Shown here in pieces: positions 43,526 through 51,880 of a stretch of DNA of 57,965 nucleotides (position 1 is the stretch's first letter; each line of letters starts with the position of its first letter). The notes under the pieces were generated by a model. It saw only the letters and a program-made list of their open reading frames with translations, ran no database searches and was not told where the DNA came from. Source of the DNA: Acidobacteriaceae bacterium (lineage in GTDB: Bacteria > Acidobacteriota > Terriglobia > Bryobacterales > Bryobacteraceae); assembly GCA_020247055.1 (NCBI GenBank), contig JADCJL010000262.1:1-57965 (forward strand). Direction: 5' to 3'. The position numbers and the translations under genes are program-made.

Positions 43526-46168
43526 ATGAGCGTAAATCTAAAAAGCCTGATCGGCAAATTGAACCAGACTACCCGCGCCGCGCTCGAGGGCGCCGCCAAC
43601 TTGGCGCTGGCCCGTACCCATTACGACATTGAAATTGAGCACTTTCTTCGCAGACTGCTCGATGCGACCGATAGCGACGCGGCGCATATCCTGCGCCACT
43701 TCGGGGTCGACGCCTCGCGCCTGACGCAGGAGCTCGACCGCAGCCTCGACCGCCTGAAGACCGGCAATGCCCGCACCCCGGCTATCGCGCCCTCCCTGCT
43801 CAAGATGTTCACCGAGGCCTGGACGATCGGCTCGATTGAGTTTGGCGACGGGCAGATTCGGACCGGTCTGTCGCTGCTCGCTCTCCTGACCCACGAAGAA
43901 CTCGCCCGCATGCTGCGCGATGTCTCGAAGGAGTTGCAGAAGGTCAATGCCGAGGGGCTAAAAAAGGAGTTTGCCGCGATTGTCGATGCCTCGAACGAGT
44001 CTGTGGCGCCGCTCGCGGCGGCGGGCCCGGCGGGCGGCGGGGCGGCAGGTCCCGCCAAGGCGGGCAGCGGCAAGCAGCCCAACCTCGATGCCTACACCGA
44101 AAACCTCACGGAAAAGGCCCGGAAAGGCAAGATCGACCCCGTCCTCGGCCGCGACAGCGAAATCCGCCAGGTGATCGATATTCTGCTCCGCCGCCGCCAG
44201 AATAACCCGATTCTCACCGGCGAGCCGGGCGTCGGCAAGACCGCCGTTGTGGAAGGGTTTGCCCTCCGCATTGTGCAGGGGGACGTGCCCGCGCCGCTCA
44301 AGAACGTCGAACTGCACTCGCTCGACCTCGCCCTGCTGCAGGCCGGCGCCGGCATCAAGGGCGAGTTTGAAAACCGGCTGAAGGGTCTCATCGAAGAGAT
44401 CAAGTCCAGCCCCAAGCCGATCATCCTCTTCATCGACGAGGCCCACACCATGATCGGCGCCGGGGGGCAGGCGGGCCAGGGCGACGCCGCCAACCTGCTC
44501 AAGCCCGCCCTCGCGCGCGGGGAGATGCGCACGGTGGCCGCCACCACCTGGAGCGAGTATAAGAAATACTTTGAAAAGGACCCCGCCCTGGCCCGCCGCT
44601 TCCAGGTGGTCAAGGTTGAAGAGCCCACCGAGGCCGTCTGCATGGTGATGATGCGCGGCATTGTCGGCATGCTCGAAAAGCACCATCAGGTCCGGATCCT
44701 CGATGAGGGTCTCGAAGCTGCCGTTCGCCTGTCGCACCGCTACGTCGCGGGCCGCCAACTGCCCGACAAAGCCGTCAGCGTGCTGGATACCGCCTGCGCT
44801 AAACTCGCCCTCGGCCAGAACTCCACCCCCGCGGCCATCGAAGACCTCAACCGCCGCATCGACGACCTCGAAGTCCAGCAGCGCGTGCTCACCCGCGAAC
44901 AGGCCGTCGGCACCGATCATGCGAAGCGCCTGGCCGCGATTGCCGAAGAGCTCGCCAAGTCCAAGACCGACGTCGAAGCTCTCAAAGCGCGCTTTGAGAA
45001 GGAGTCCGGCCTTGTGATGAAGCTTCGCGAGCTCCGCGGCCGCATTGAAGAGAAGGCCCACGAACCGAACGCCGCGGCCGAACTCGGCCCGCTGCGCGAA
45101 GAACTCGCGCAGCTCGATGACGAGTTGAAAAAGCTCCAGGGCGAAGCGCCGCTCATGGGCGTCTGCCTTGATGGCCAGGCCGTTAGCGAGATCATCTCCT
45201 CCTGGACCGGCATCCCCGTCGGCAAAATGCTCAAGGACGAGATCGAGAACACCCTCAATCTCACGGCCCAGTTGACGCAGCGCGTCATCGGCCAGGACCA
45301 CGCCCTCGACACGATCGCCCAGCGCATCAAGGTCTCGAAGGCGAAGATGGAGGACCCCAACAAGCCCATCGGCGTCTTCATGCTCGTCGGGCCCTCCGGC
45401 GTCGGCAAGACCGAAACGGCCCTCACCCTCGCCGACCTGCTCTACGGCGGTGAGCGCAACATGATCACCATCAACATGAGCGAGTTCCAGGAGGCCCACA
45501 CCGTTTCGACGCTCAAAGGCTCGCCCCCCGGATACGTCGGCTACGGCGAAGGCGGCGTGCTGACGGAAGCCGTCCGGCGGCGGCCGTACTCTGTCGTCCT
45601 CCTCGACGAGGTGGAAAAGGCCCATCCCGACGTGCTCGAACTCTTCTTCCAGGTTTTTGACAAAGGCCAGATGGAGGATGGCGAAGGTCGCGAGATCGAC
45701 TTTAAAAACACCATCATCATCCTGACGACGAACGCCGCCACCGACCAGATCATGAAGCTGACGGCCGACCCGGAGACCGCCCCCAGCCCCGCCGGTATCG
45801 TGAAGACGATCAAGCCGGAGCTCGACAAGGTCTTCAAGCCCGCCTTCCTCGGCCGCATGGTGATCATCCCCTATTACCCGGTCCGCGATGCCGCCCTCAA
45901 GCAGATCATCCGCCTGAAGCTCGGCAAAATCCAGCGCCGCCTCAAAGAGAACCACGCCATGGCCCTGCGCTATGACGACAAGGTGCTCGATGCCGTAGCC
46001 GCCCGCTGCACGGAGGTCGAAAGCGGCGCCCGGAATGTGGACAACATCCTGACCAACTCCTTGCTGCCCGACATCTCGAACCAGATTCTGGCCATGATGG
46101 CGGCCGGCGAACACAAAGAAGCGATCGACGTCACCATCGGCGACGACGGCGCTTTCCTCTACTCCTAA
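43526..46168 (+). CDS. tssH: T6SS AAA+ unfoldase ClpV (TssH)
   Basis: 880 residues. The ATG at 43526 follows AGGTGA, giving MSVNLKSLIGKLNQTTRAAL, the normal N-terminal ClpV helix pair. Two AAA+ modules are intact: Walker A GEPGVGKT at 232-239 with LFIDEAHTMIGAGG as Walker B, and GPSGVGKT at 622-629 with VVLLDEVEKAHPDVLE. The N domain (MSVNL to about 160) recognises contracted sheath, and a coiled-coil M domain lies between the modules. ClpV disassembles the contracted sheath for reuse, which marks this as a true T6SS rather than an extracellular contractile system. It is the last gene before a strong terminator. Confidence 0.98.
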   Translation: MSVNLKSLIGKLNQTTRAALEGAANLALARTHYDIEIEHFLRRLLDATDSDAAHILRHFGVDASRLTQELDRSLDRLKTGNARTPAIAPSLLKMFTEAWTIGSIEFGDGQIRTGLSLLALLTHEELARMLRDVSKELQKVNAEGLKKEFAAIVDASNESVAPLAAAGPAGGGAAGPAKAGSGKQPNLDAYTENLTEKARKGKIDPVLGRDSEIRQVIDILLRRRQNNPILTGEPGVGKTAVVEGFALRIVQGDVPAPLKNVELHSLDLALLQAGAGIKGEFENRLKGLIEEIKSSPKPIILFIDEAHTMIGAGGQAGQGDAANLLKPALARGEMRTVAATTWSEYKKYFEKDPALARRFQVVKVEEPTEAVCMVMMRGIVGMLEKHHQVRILDEGLEAAVRLSHRYVAGRQLPDKAVSVLDTACAKLALGQNSTPAAIEDLNRRIDDLEVQQRVLTREQAVGTDHAKRLAAIAEELAKSKTDVEALKARFEKESGLVMKLRELRGRIEEKAHEPNAAAELGPLREELAQLDDELKKLQGEAPLMGVCLDGQAVSEIISSWTGIPVGKMLKDEIENTLNLTAQLTQRVIGQDHALDTIAQRIKVSKAKMEDPNKPIGVFMLVGPSGVGKTETALTLADLLYGGERNMITINMSEFQEAHTVSTLKGSPPGYVGYGEGGVLTEAVRRRPYSVVLLDEVEKAHPDVLELFFQVFDKGQMEDGEGREIDFKNTIIILTTNAATDQIMKLTADPETAPSPAGIVKTIKPELDKVFKPAFLGRMVIIPYYPVRDAALKQIIRLKLGKIQRRLKENHAMALRYDDKVLDAVAARCTEVESGARNVDNILTNSLLPDISNQILAMMAAGEHKEAIDVTIGDDGAFLYS

Positions 46169-46177
46169 CCGGTCGCG

Positions 46178-46223
46178 CGCATCAGGCAGGGGCCGCCGGG
46201 GTGGCCCCTGCCTGATGCGTTTT
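46178..46223 (+). terminator. Strong intrinsic terminator after tssH
   Basis: The 17-nt arms 46178-46194 and 46203-46219 are perfectly complementary around an 8-nt loop and are followed by TTTT (46220-46223). It separates the structural operon from the vgrG tip module, which therefore needs its own promoter or read-through. Confidence 0.9.
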
Positions 46224-46266
46224 CCGGTCTGATCGCGCGCTATCTTGTGGGAACGGACAACTAGCC

Positions 46267-48678
46267 ATGGCTACCCCAGTAACTCAGAAAAACCGCCGCC
46301 TCGTGCTCGCGACGCCCCTCGGCGAAGATGTCCTGCTCATCCGCTCCCTCCGCGGCCGCGAGGCGTTGTCGTCGCTGTTCTCGTATGAGATCGAAGCCTT
46401 TGCGGGTAACGCCACCGACGTTGATTTTTCCAAGCTCATCGGCAAGCCGATGACCGTCTCCATCGCTCTCGATAACGACGGCGTCCGCTACGTGAACGGC
46501 ATCGTGGTCCGCTGCGCCAGGGGAGCCCGCGGCTTCGACTACACGGCCTACCGCTTCGAGATCGTACCCCGCCTCTGGCTGCTGACCAAGGTACAGCAGA
46601 GTTGCATTTTCCAGCAGAAGTCCGTGCCCGACATCCTCAAAATTCTGTTCGCCGGCATCGACCTCGCCTTTGAAACGCAGGGCACCTACGAACCCCGCGA
46701 CTACTGCGTGCAGTACCGCGAAACCGATTTCGCCTTCGCCTCCCGCCTCATGGAAGAGGAAGGCATCTTCTACTACTTCAAGTTCTCCGATGGCGCCCAC
46801 AAAATGGTCATCGCCGACAAAGCCGCGGCTCATGCCGACATGCCGCACCTGACCGAAATCACCTACGACGAAGTGATTGGCGGCACGGATACCAGTGAAC
46901 AGATCCTCTACTGGGAGAAGGTGCAATCCCTCCGCAGCGGCAAGGTGACCCTCTGGGATCACTGCTTCGAACTCCCGCACAAGCACCTGGAAACCGAGGA
47001 GACCATCCTTGAAACGATTCAGGTCGGCACGGTGAGCCACAAGCTCAAGCTTGCCAACGAGCAGCTGGAGATTTATGACTATCCGGGCGCTTACGCGCAA
47101 CGCTTCGACGGCATCGCCCCGGGCGGCGGTGAACAGGCGAGCGAAATTCAGAAGATCTTCGAGGACAACGCCCGCACCGCGGCCATCCGCATGGAGCAGG
47201 AGGCGCTGCCGGGCCTCGTCATCGAAGCCCGCACCAACTTCGGTGGCATCACGGCGGGGCATAAGTTTAAGCTCGTCCGCCACTTCGCCGACGATGGCGA
47301 CTATGTGGTCACCGAAGCCGATCTGAACTTCAGCCAGGGCGGCGATTACGTCTCCGGCGCGGGGGACGAAGAGGAACACTATGAGGAGATCAGCTTCCGC
47401 TGCATTCCCGCTGCCCTCCCCTACCGGCCGCTCCAGCTCACCCCCAAACCCGTCATCCACGGCACCCAGACCGCCGTGGTCACCGGCCCCGCCGGCGAAG
47501 AGGTCTTCACCGACAAATACGGCCGCATCAAAGTGCAGTTCCACTGGGACCGCGACGGCAAGTACGACGGCAGCAGCTCCTGCTGGGTCCGCGTCGCCAC
47601 GCTCTGGGCCGGCAAAAACTACGGCACCGTGTTCCTGCCCCGCATCGGCATGGAGGTCGTCGTCGCCTTTGAGGAGGGCGACCCGGACCGCCCCATCGTC
47701 GTCGGCTGCGTCTACAACGCCGACTGCATGCCGCCCCACGTGCTGCCGGACAACAAAACCATGTCCGGCATCAAAACCCGCAGTTCCCCCGGCGCCGGCA
47801 GCAAAAATCTCAACGAACTCCGCTTCGAAGACAAGAAGGGCGAGGAGATGATCTTTCTCCATGGCGAGAAGGACTTCGATTTCCGCACCAAAAATGATTG
47901 CAAAGCCGACATCGGCCATGACTTCCATGAGCACGTCGTCGGCGATGTCCGCGTCGCCTACGACACCAACTACGACGCCAAGATTGGCACAAACAGCTCC
48001 ACCGAGATCGGCGCCGACTACAGCCTGAAGATCAAAGGCAAAGCCGCCACCGACATCAGCGGCGCCCATACCTTGAAGGTCGGCGGCAACTCGCTCTATC
48101 AGTCCGGCGGCAACATCCACATCAAGGCGGGCAGCTCCGTCAAAATCGACGCGGGCTCGCCGATTGAAATCAATAGCCCCTCCGGCGTCACGCTCAAATG
48201 CGGCGGGAATTTTGTCACCGTCAGCCCCGCGGGCGTCGCGATCAGCGGCTCGATGGTGCTCATCAACTCCGGCGGTTCGGCCCTGAGCGGGACGGCCGTC
48301 TCGGCGCTCTCGCCCACGGCCCCCAAGGCCCCGGTTGAGCCCCTCAAGCCCGGCACCACGGCCCTGCCGAAGCTCATGTCCGGCGCCGGCCGCGCCGCCG
48401 CGGCAGCGGCTCCCGCCGCCGAAGCCGTCGATTCCGCGCAGAAACACAAGCCGGAGTCCGAAGAAAACAAGCAAAAGAAAAACTGGGTGGAGGTCCACCT
48501 CGTCGACGAGTCCGGCGCCAACGTCCCGAACGAAGCCGTCCGGATCACCCTGCCCGATGGCGCCATCGCCGAAGGCACCACCGACGACCAGGGTAAGTAC
48601 CGGGTCGATGGCATCGACCCGGGCAACTGCACCGTTACCTTCCCCAATCTCGACCAGGACGCCTGGAAGGAGAAGTAG
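46267..48678 (+). CDS. vgrG: T6SS spike protein VgrG (TssI) with C-terminal beta-domain
   Basis: 803 residues. The gp27-like hub occupies about 1-400 (RSLRGREALSSLFSYEIEAF, VQYRETDFAFASRLMEEEGI). The gp5-type OB fold starts near 415 (DKYGRIKVQFHWDRDG, GMEVVVAFEEGDPDRPIVVG). A beta-helical needle with short repeats follows at about 555-690. After an Ala/Pro linker comes a 65-residue C-terminal domain (about 738-803) with EGTTDDQGKYRVDGIDPG, a transthyretin/CNA-B-like beta-sandwich that in other VgrGs recruits cargo. The gene follows a terminator by about 45 bp with no strong Shine-Dalgarno. LysM/PGBD, unknown and PAAR genes follow in series. Confidence 0.96.
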   Translation: MATPVTQKNRRLVLATPLGEDVLLIRSLRGREALSSLFSYEIEAFAGNATDVDFSKLIGKPMTVSIALDNDGVRYVNGIVVRCARGARGFDYTAYRFEIVPRLWLLTKVQQSCIFQQKSVPDILKILFAGIDLAFETQGTYEPRDYCVQYRETDFAFASRLMEEEGIFYYFKFSDGAHKMVIADKAAAHADMPHLTEITYDEVIGGTDTSEQILYWEKVQSLRSGKVTLWDHCFELPHKHLETEETILETIQVGTVSHKLKLANEQLEIYDYPGAYAQRFDGIAPGGGEQASEIQKIFEDNARTAAIRMEQEALPGLVIEARTNFGGITAGHKFKLVRHFADDGDYVVTEADLNFSQGGDYVSGAGDEEEHYEEISFRCIPAALPYRPLQLTPKPVIHGTQTAVVTGPAGEEVFTDKYGRIKVQFHWDRDGKYDGSSSCWVRVATLWAGKNYGTVFLPRIGMEVVVAFEEGDPDRPIVVGCVYNADCMPPHVLPDNKTMSGIKTRSSPGAGSKNLNELRFEDKKGEEMIFLHGEKDFDFRTKNDCKADIGHDFHEHVVGDVRVAYDTNYDAKIGTNSSTEIGADYSLKIKGKAATDISGAHTLKVGGNSLYQSGGNIHIKAGSSVKIDAGSPIEINSPSGVTLKCGGNFVTVSPAGVAISGSMVLINSGGSALSGTAVSALSPTAPKAPVEPLKPGTTALPKLMSGAGRAAAAAAPAAEAVDSAQKHKPESEENKQKKNWVEVHLVDESGANVPNEAVRITLPDGAIAEGTTDDQGKYRVDGIDPGNCTVTFPNLDQDAWKEK

Positions 48679-48681
48679 CTC

Positions 48682-49302
48682 ATGGCCACCCGCACCGTCA
48701 ATCGCGGCGACAGCATTCCGAGCCTGGCCCACAACAACGGCCACTTCTGGGAGACGCTCTGGAACCACCCGCAGAATGCCGACCTGAAGCGGCGGCGCCG
48801 GACCCCGAACATCCTCAACCCCGGCGACGAGGTCTTCATCCCGGAACTGCGCCTGAAAACCGTCAGCAAACCCACCGACGCCACCCACAAGTTCGAGCGC
48901 AAAGGTGTCCCCGCCAAGATTCGGATGCAGTTGAAGATGCTTGGCGAACCGCGCAAGAACGAGCCCTACAGCCTAATCCTCGATGACAAAACCATCGAAG
49001 GCACCACCGATGGTGACGGCTTCCTCGAAGCCTTTATCCGGCCGAACTGTCCTGGAGGCAAGCTCATCCTCACCAACACCGGCGAGGAGATTCCCATCGC
49101 CCTTGGCCATCTCAACCCCATCGACACGGTCTCGGGCGTCCGCCAGCGGCTTGGCAACCTTGGCTTCTACTGCGGTGACGGCGACGAGGTGGACGAAGCC
49201 ACCAAAACCGCCCTTGCCCAGTTTCAAGGCGCCCACGGCCTGCCGAAGACCGGCGCCATCGACGATGCGACCCGCGGCAAGCTGCAATCCCTGCACCCCT
49301 AA
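48682..49302 (+). CDS. LysM - Ig-like - peptidoglycan-binding protein of the T6SS tip module
   Basis: 206 residues with three parts. An N-terminal LysM-like domain (about 4-54) carries WETLWNHPQNADLKRRR and NILNPGDEVFIPE. A middle beta-sandwich (about 74-143) carries IEGTTDGDGFLEAFIRPNC. A C-terminal PG_binding_1 domain (about 147-205) carries VRQRLGNLGFYCGDGDEV and AQFQGAHGLPKTGAIDDAT. No signal peptide is present, so it either acts in the cytoplasm on the spike or is delivered with it. Similar proteins sit beside vgrG in several T6SS loci. It could be a spike-associated adaptor or a cell-wall-anchoring cargo. It starts 3 bp after vgrG, which argues for stoichiometric partnership. Confidence 0.88.
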   Translation: MATRTVNRGDSIPSLAHNNGHFWETLWNHPQNADLKRRRRTPNILNPGDEVFIPELRLKTVSKPTDATHKFERKGVPAKIRMQLKMLGEPRKNEPYSLILDDKTIEGTTDGDGFLEAFIRPNCPGGKLILTNTGEEIPIALGHLNPIDTVSGVRQRLGNLGFYCGDGDEVDEATKTALAQFQGAHGLPKTGAIDDATRGKLQSLHP

Positions 49303-49323
49303 ACCCGCCAAGGAGACGGCCAG

Positions 49324-51345
49324 ATGTTCGACGCAGTCCAATCCGGCCTCGATGCCGTTAGCACCGCCCTCGGCGGCGCCGTCCCCGGCGCCCCGGGCGG
49401 TCCGGCGCCGATGACCTTCACCAAGGGCGAAACGGTGGGCGAAACCGCCGAAGAGGCCCACGGGTTTCAATCGCCCAACGAGGTCCGGCCCCGCGACAGC
49501 GGCGCCCCCATCGAATTCGTCCACATGGGTTACGCCCACCCGGATACCTCTCTCCACTTCGACCATCCCGCACTCAAAGACGACACGAACCTGGAGTTCA
49601 CCCCGGCCGTGAAGTCGCACGGCCTCCTGTTCCGCGCCGGCCTCGAACGCGAGGCGCTGCTGCTGTCGAGCTTCCTCACGGCCACGCAGTCGGTGCTGGC
49701 CGACCTGGAAAAAACCAAGGGCGGCGCGGGAGAGCTGCTGGCGATGGGCGCCGATCTGCTCGGCGGCGCCGGCGGCAGCGCCGCGCCCAAGGCCGCCGAT
49801 GTCAACGCCTTCGGCGAAGCCGTCAAGAGCGCCATCGCGCCCGTCAACGCTGACCTCATTACCTACCAGAACGTCCACAAGGCCGGCCTCGATCTCCACC
49901 AGGTGCGCGCCAACTACCGCGCGTTTCTTGAAAAACTACTCGCGCCGCCCGCCAGTGACCCCGCCGGCGGCGTCCTCGGCGGCCTCGGCAACTCGCTCTC
50001 CTTTCTGCCCGGCATCCCGCCGGCCGTCAAGGACGTGTTGAACTTCGTCCAGGGCCTCGCCTGTAAGCCCATGGACGTCTATGTCGGCTTCTACGTCCGC
50101 CTGGCTAAGGACCTCGAACCGGTGATTGAAAAGGCTGTCCGGCAGTATACGGTGAAGGCGATTCAGGAGCAGCACAGCCCCGTCTTCTACCTCTGGTACC
50201 CCAAGCCGGCTTCCCCGCCGGCGCCCGCCACCGGGGAACCCGCCGAAGGCACCGGCATCGGCTTTCTCGACGATGCCCGGCAACGCTTTGAGCAGATCCG
50301 CTCTACGGTTGAAAACACCGTCGACACGGTGACCGACTTCCTCAGCGCCTCGCCTCCCCCGGAGCCGCCGCCCGGCGCACCGTATCTTGATCAGGCGATG
50401 CAGATCGAAACGCCGCCCCCCGCCGCCGGCGCCTCGCCCGCGCCGCCCAAACAGGTAACGGCCACGATTGTCAATGGCTTTAAGGCCGCCCTCGGCCTGT
50501 CCGGCATGCCGTCTTTCATTGAGCGCATCATCAGCGAAGTCACCCTGATGAACAACGAGTTCCTGCGCGAGGTTTACTGCAAACTCATGGAGCGCCCCGC
50601 CGTCGAGCCGATCGACGAAGCGGCCATGTATCGTGCCGCCCGCGCCCGTCTGCTCGATAAGCTCGTGGCCCTGGTCCTTGAGAACGTCAGCTTCCTGCAG
50701 CGGGCCAAGGAGTTCTCTTTTAACGTGCAGGGCAAGACCATCGCCCCCGGCGCGGCCCTGCTCGAAGACGCTCAGCAGGCGCTCAATGACGAAGTGCTCC
50801 GGCATCTGAACATCGCGCTCGAGCTCACCATGGGCGAACTCGTCGACAAGCTCGAAGGGGCCCGCCAGCAGGCGGTGCGCGAAAATGCGATCGCCATGGA
50901 GGTCTACCTCGGCCTGTTCCCGTGGCTGCTCGCCCTCAACTTCCGCAATACCTTCTTCCCGGTCTGGGACCTGATCATGGACAACACCTTTGGCAAGATC
51001 AGCGGACCGCTCGGCGACGCCGTCAAGCAGGCCAAAGACGCCATGGCCGAGGCCAAAAAGAAGGTGGACGAAGGCCGCCAAACCGCCATGCGGCTGCAGA
51101 AGATCAAAGACCGCGCCACCTCGCAAGGGCTGCAGGCCGGCAGCTCCGGCCAGAACCTCACCGGCTACCGCGACGACTGGCAATCCCAGCTCGCCACGCA
51201 GGAAGCTCCTGCCAAGCCTGAAGTGGTCCCCTTCTTCCCGCTCACCGGCCGGAAAAACGAAAGCAGCGCCCGCAAAATCGAACTCGCCGAATTCAACCAG
51301 GTGCGGGGCAACCACAAGTACCCCGGCGCTGCCAATCAACCCTAG
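49324..51345 (+). CDS. Unrecognised 673-residue protein, candidate T6SS cargo
   Basis: I recognise no family. It lies between the LysM/PGBD gene and PAAR, the usual place for an effector, and has no signal peptide. It shows a Gly/Ala/Pro-rich N terminus (1-35), a polar beta-prone segment with FVHMGYAHPDTSLHFDHP (about 65-82), predicted helices through 290, proline-rich hinges near 295-310 and 343-356, and a helical C-terminal half. One strongly hydrophobic stretch (about 525-553, YLGLFPWLLALNFRNTFFPV) is followed by a charged coiled coil (about 564-597). This would suit membrane insertion or pore formation, but a structural scaffold for the tip is also possible. No catalytic motif is apparent, and no small immunity-like gene directly follows. 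AAGGAGACGG precedes the ATG. Confidence 0.85.
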   Translation: MFDAVQSGLDAVSTALGGAVPGAPGGPAPMTFTKGETVGETAEEAHGFQSPNEVRPRDSGAPIEFVHMGYAHPDTSLHFDHPALKDDTNLEFTPAVKSHGLLFRAGLEREALLLSSFLTATQSVLADLEKTKGGAGELLAMGADLLGGAGGSAAPKAADVNAFGEAVKSAIAPVNADLITYQNVHKAGLDLHQVRANYRAFLEKLLAPPASDPAGGVLGGLGNSLSFLPGIPPAVKDVLNFVQGLACKPMDVYVGFYVRLAKDLEPVIEKAVRQYTVKAIQEQHSPVFYLWYPKPASPPAPATGEPAEGTGIGFLDDARQRFEQIRSTVENTVDTVTDFLSASPPPEPPPGAPYLDQAMQIETPPPAAGASPAPPKQVTATIVNGFKAALGLSGMPSFIERIISEVTLMNNEFLREVYCKLMERPAVEPIDEAAMYRAARARLLDKLVALVLENVSFLQRAKEFSFNVQGKTIAPGAALLEDAQQALNDEVLRHLNIALELTMGELVDKLEGARQQAVRENAIAMEVYLGLFPWLLALNFRNTFFPVWDLIMDNTFGKISGPLGDAVKQAKDAMAEAKKKVDEGRQTAMRLQKIKDRATSQGLQAGSSGQNLTGYRDDWQSQLATQEAPAKPEVVPFFPLTGRKNESSARKIELAEFNQVRGNHKYPGAANQP

Positions 51346-51376
51346 CGATTTCGCGTTAGCATGAAGGAGCATCGGT

Positions 51377-51874
51377 ATGCCCAAAGGTCCCGCCGCCCGC
51401 ATCACAGATAGCGTTAGCCATCCTCTGCCGCCCCTGCTGAGCCCCGGCCCGGGATCGCCCAACGTACTCATCGGCTATCTGCCCGCCTGGCGCGGTATGC
51501 CGCTGGCCGCCGCCGCCGCTCTGCAGGCCGCGCAGAAGGCGGCCGATACTGCCATGAAGGCCGCCGAACAGGCCACTAAAGCCGCCGCCGGCCCCGCCGC
51601 CCCGGCCGCCTTCGCCGCCGAACAGGGGCTGAAAGCCTCCCTTTTGGCCAGCATGAGCAGCATGGTGACGAGCGTCTCCGCCGGCGCCGACATTCACATG
51701 TGCAGCACGCCCGTCCCGGTTCCGCCGCACGGCCCCGGCGTCGTCATCGACGGTTCGGCCACGGTGATGATCAACAACCTGCCGGCCTGCCGTGTCGGCG
51801 ACACCGTACTCGAAGCCCTCGGCGGCCCCAACAAGATCGTCAAGGGCGAATCGACCGTGATCATCGGAGGCTGA
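51377..51874 (+). CDS. PAAR-domain spike-tip protein with Ala-rich insertion
   Basis: 165 residues. The first PAAR strand block (ARITDSVSHPLPPLLSPG to GSPNVLIGYLPAWRG, about 5-40) and the second (HMCSTPVPVPPHGPGVVIDG to the C terminus, about 105-165, with NNLPACRVGD) are separated by an Ala/Lys-rich helical insert of about 64 residues (41-104). His and Cys residues in the second block could bind the zinc found at PAAR tips. PAAR caps the VgrG needle and tethers effectors. The insert may be a membrane-active helix or a cargo dock. AGGAGC lies before the ATG. Confidence 0.88.
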   Translation: MPKGPAARITDSVSHPLPPLLSPGPGSPNVLIGYLPAWRGMPLAAAAALQAAQKAADTAMKAAEQATKAAAGPAAPAAFAAEQGLKASLLASMSSMVTSVSAGADIHMCSTPVPVPPHGPGVVIDGSATVMINNLPACRVGDTVLEALGGPNKIVKGESTVIIGG

Positions 51875-51880
51875 ACCCGG

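Noticed and set aside
43958-46114. 718-codon minus-strand frame across tssH
   Set aside because: Shadow of ClpV; both AAA+ modules are intact on the plus strand.
46261-48888. 875-codon minus-strand frame across vgrG
   Set aside because: Shadow; Gly/Ala/Asp/Val-rich without any recognisable motif.
34864-51874. Extracellular contractile injection system (PVC/Afp type) instead of T6SS
   Set aside because: The LysM protein next to VgrG is suggestive, but Hcp, TssA, TagJ, TssF/TssG and ClpV identify a T6SS.
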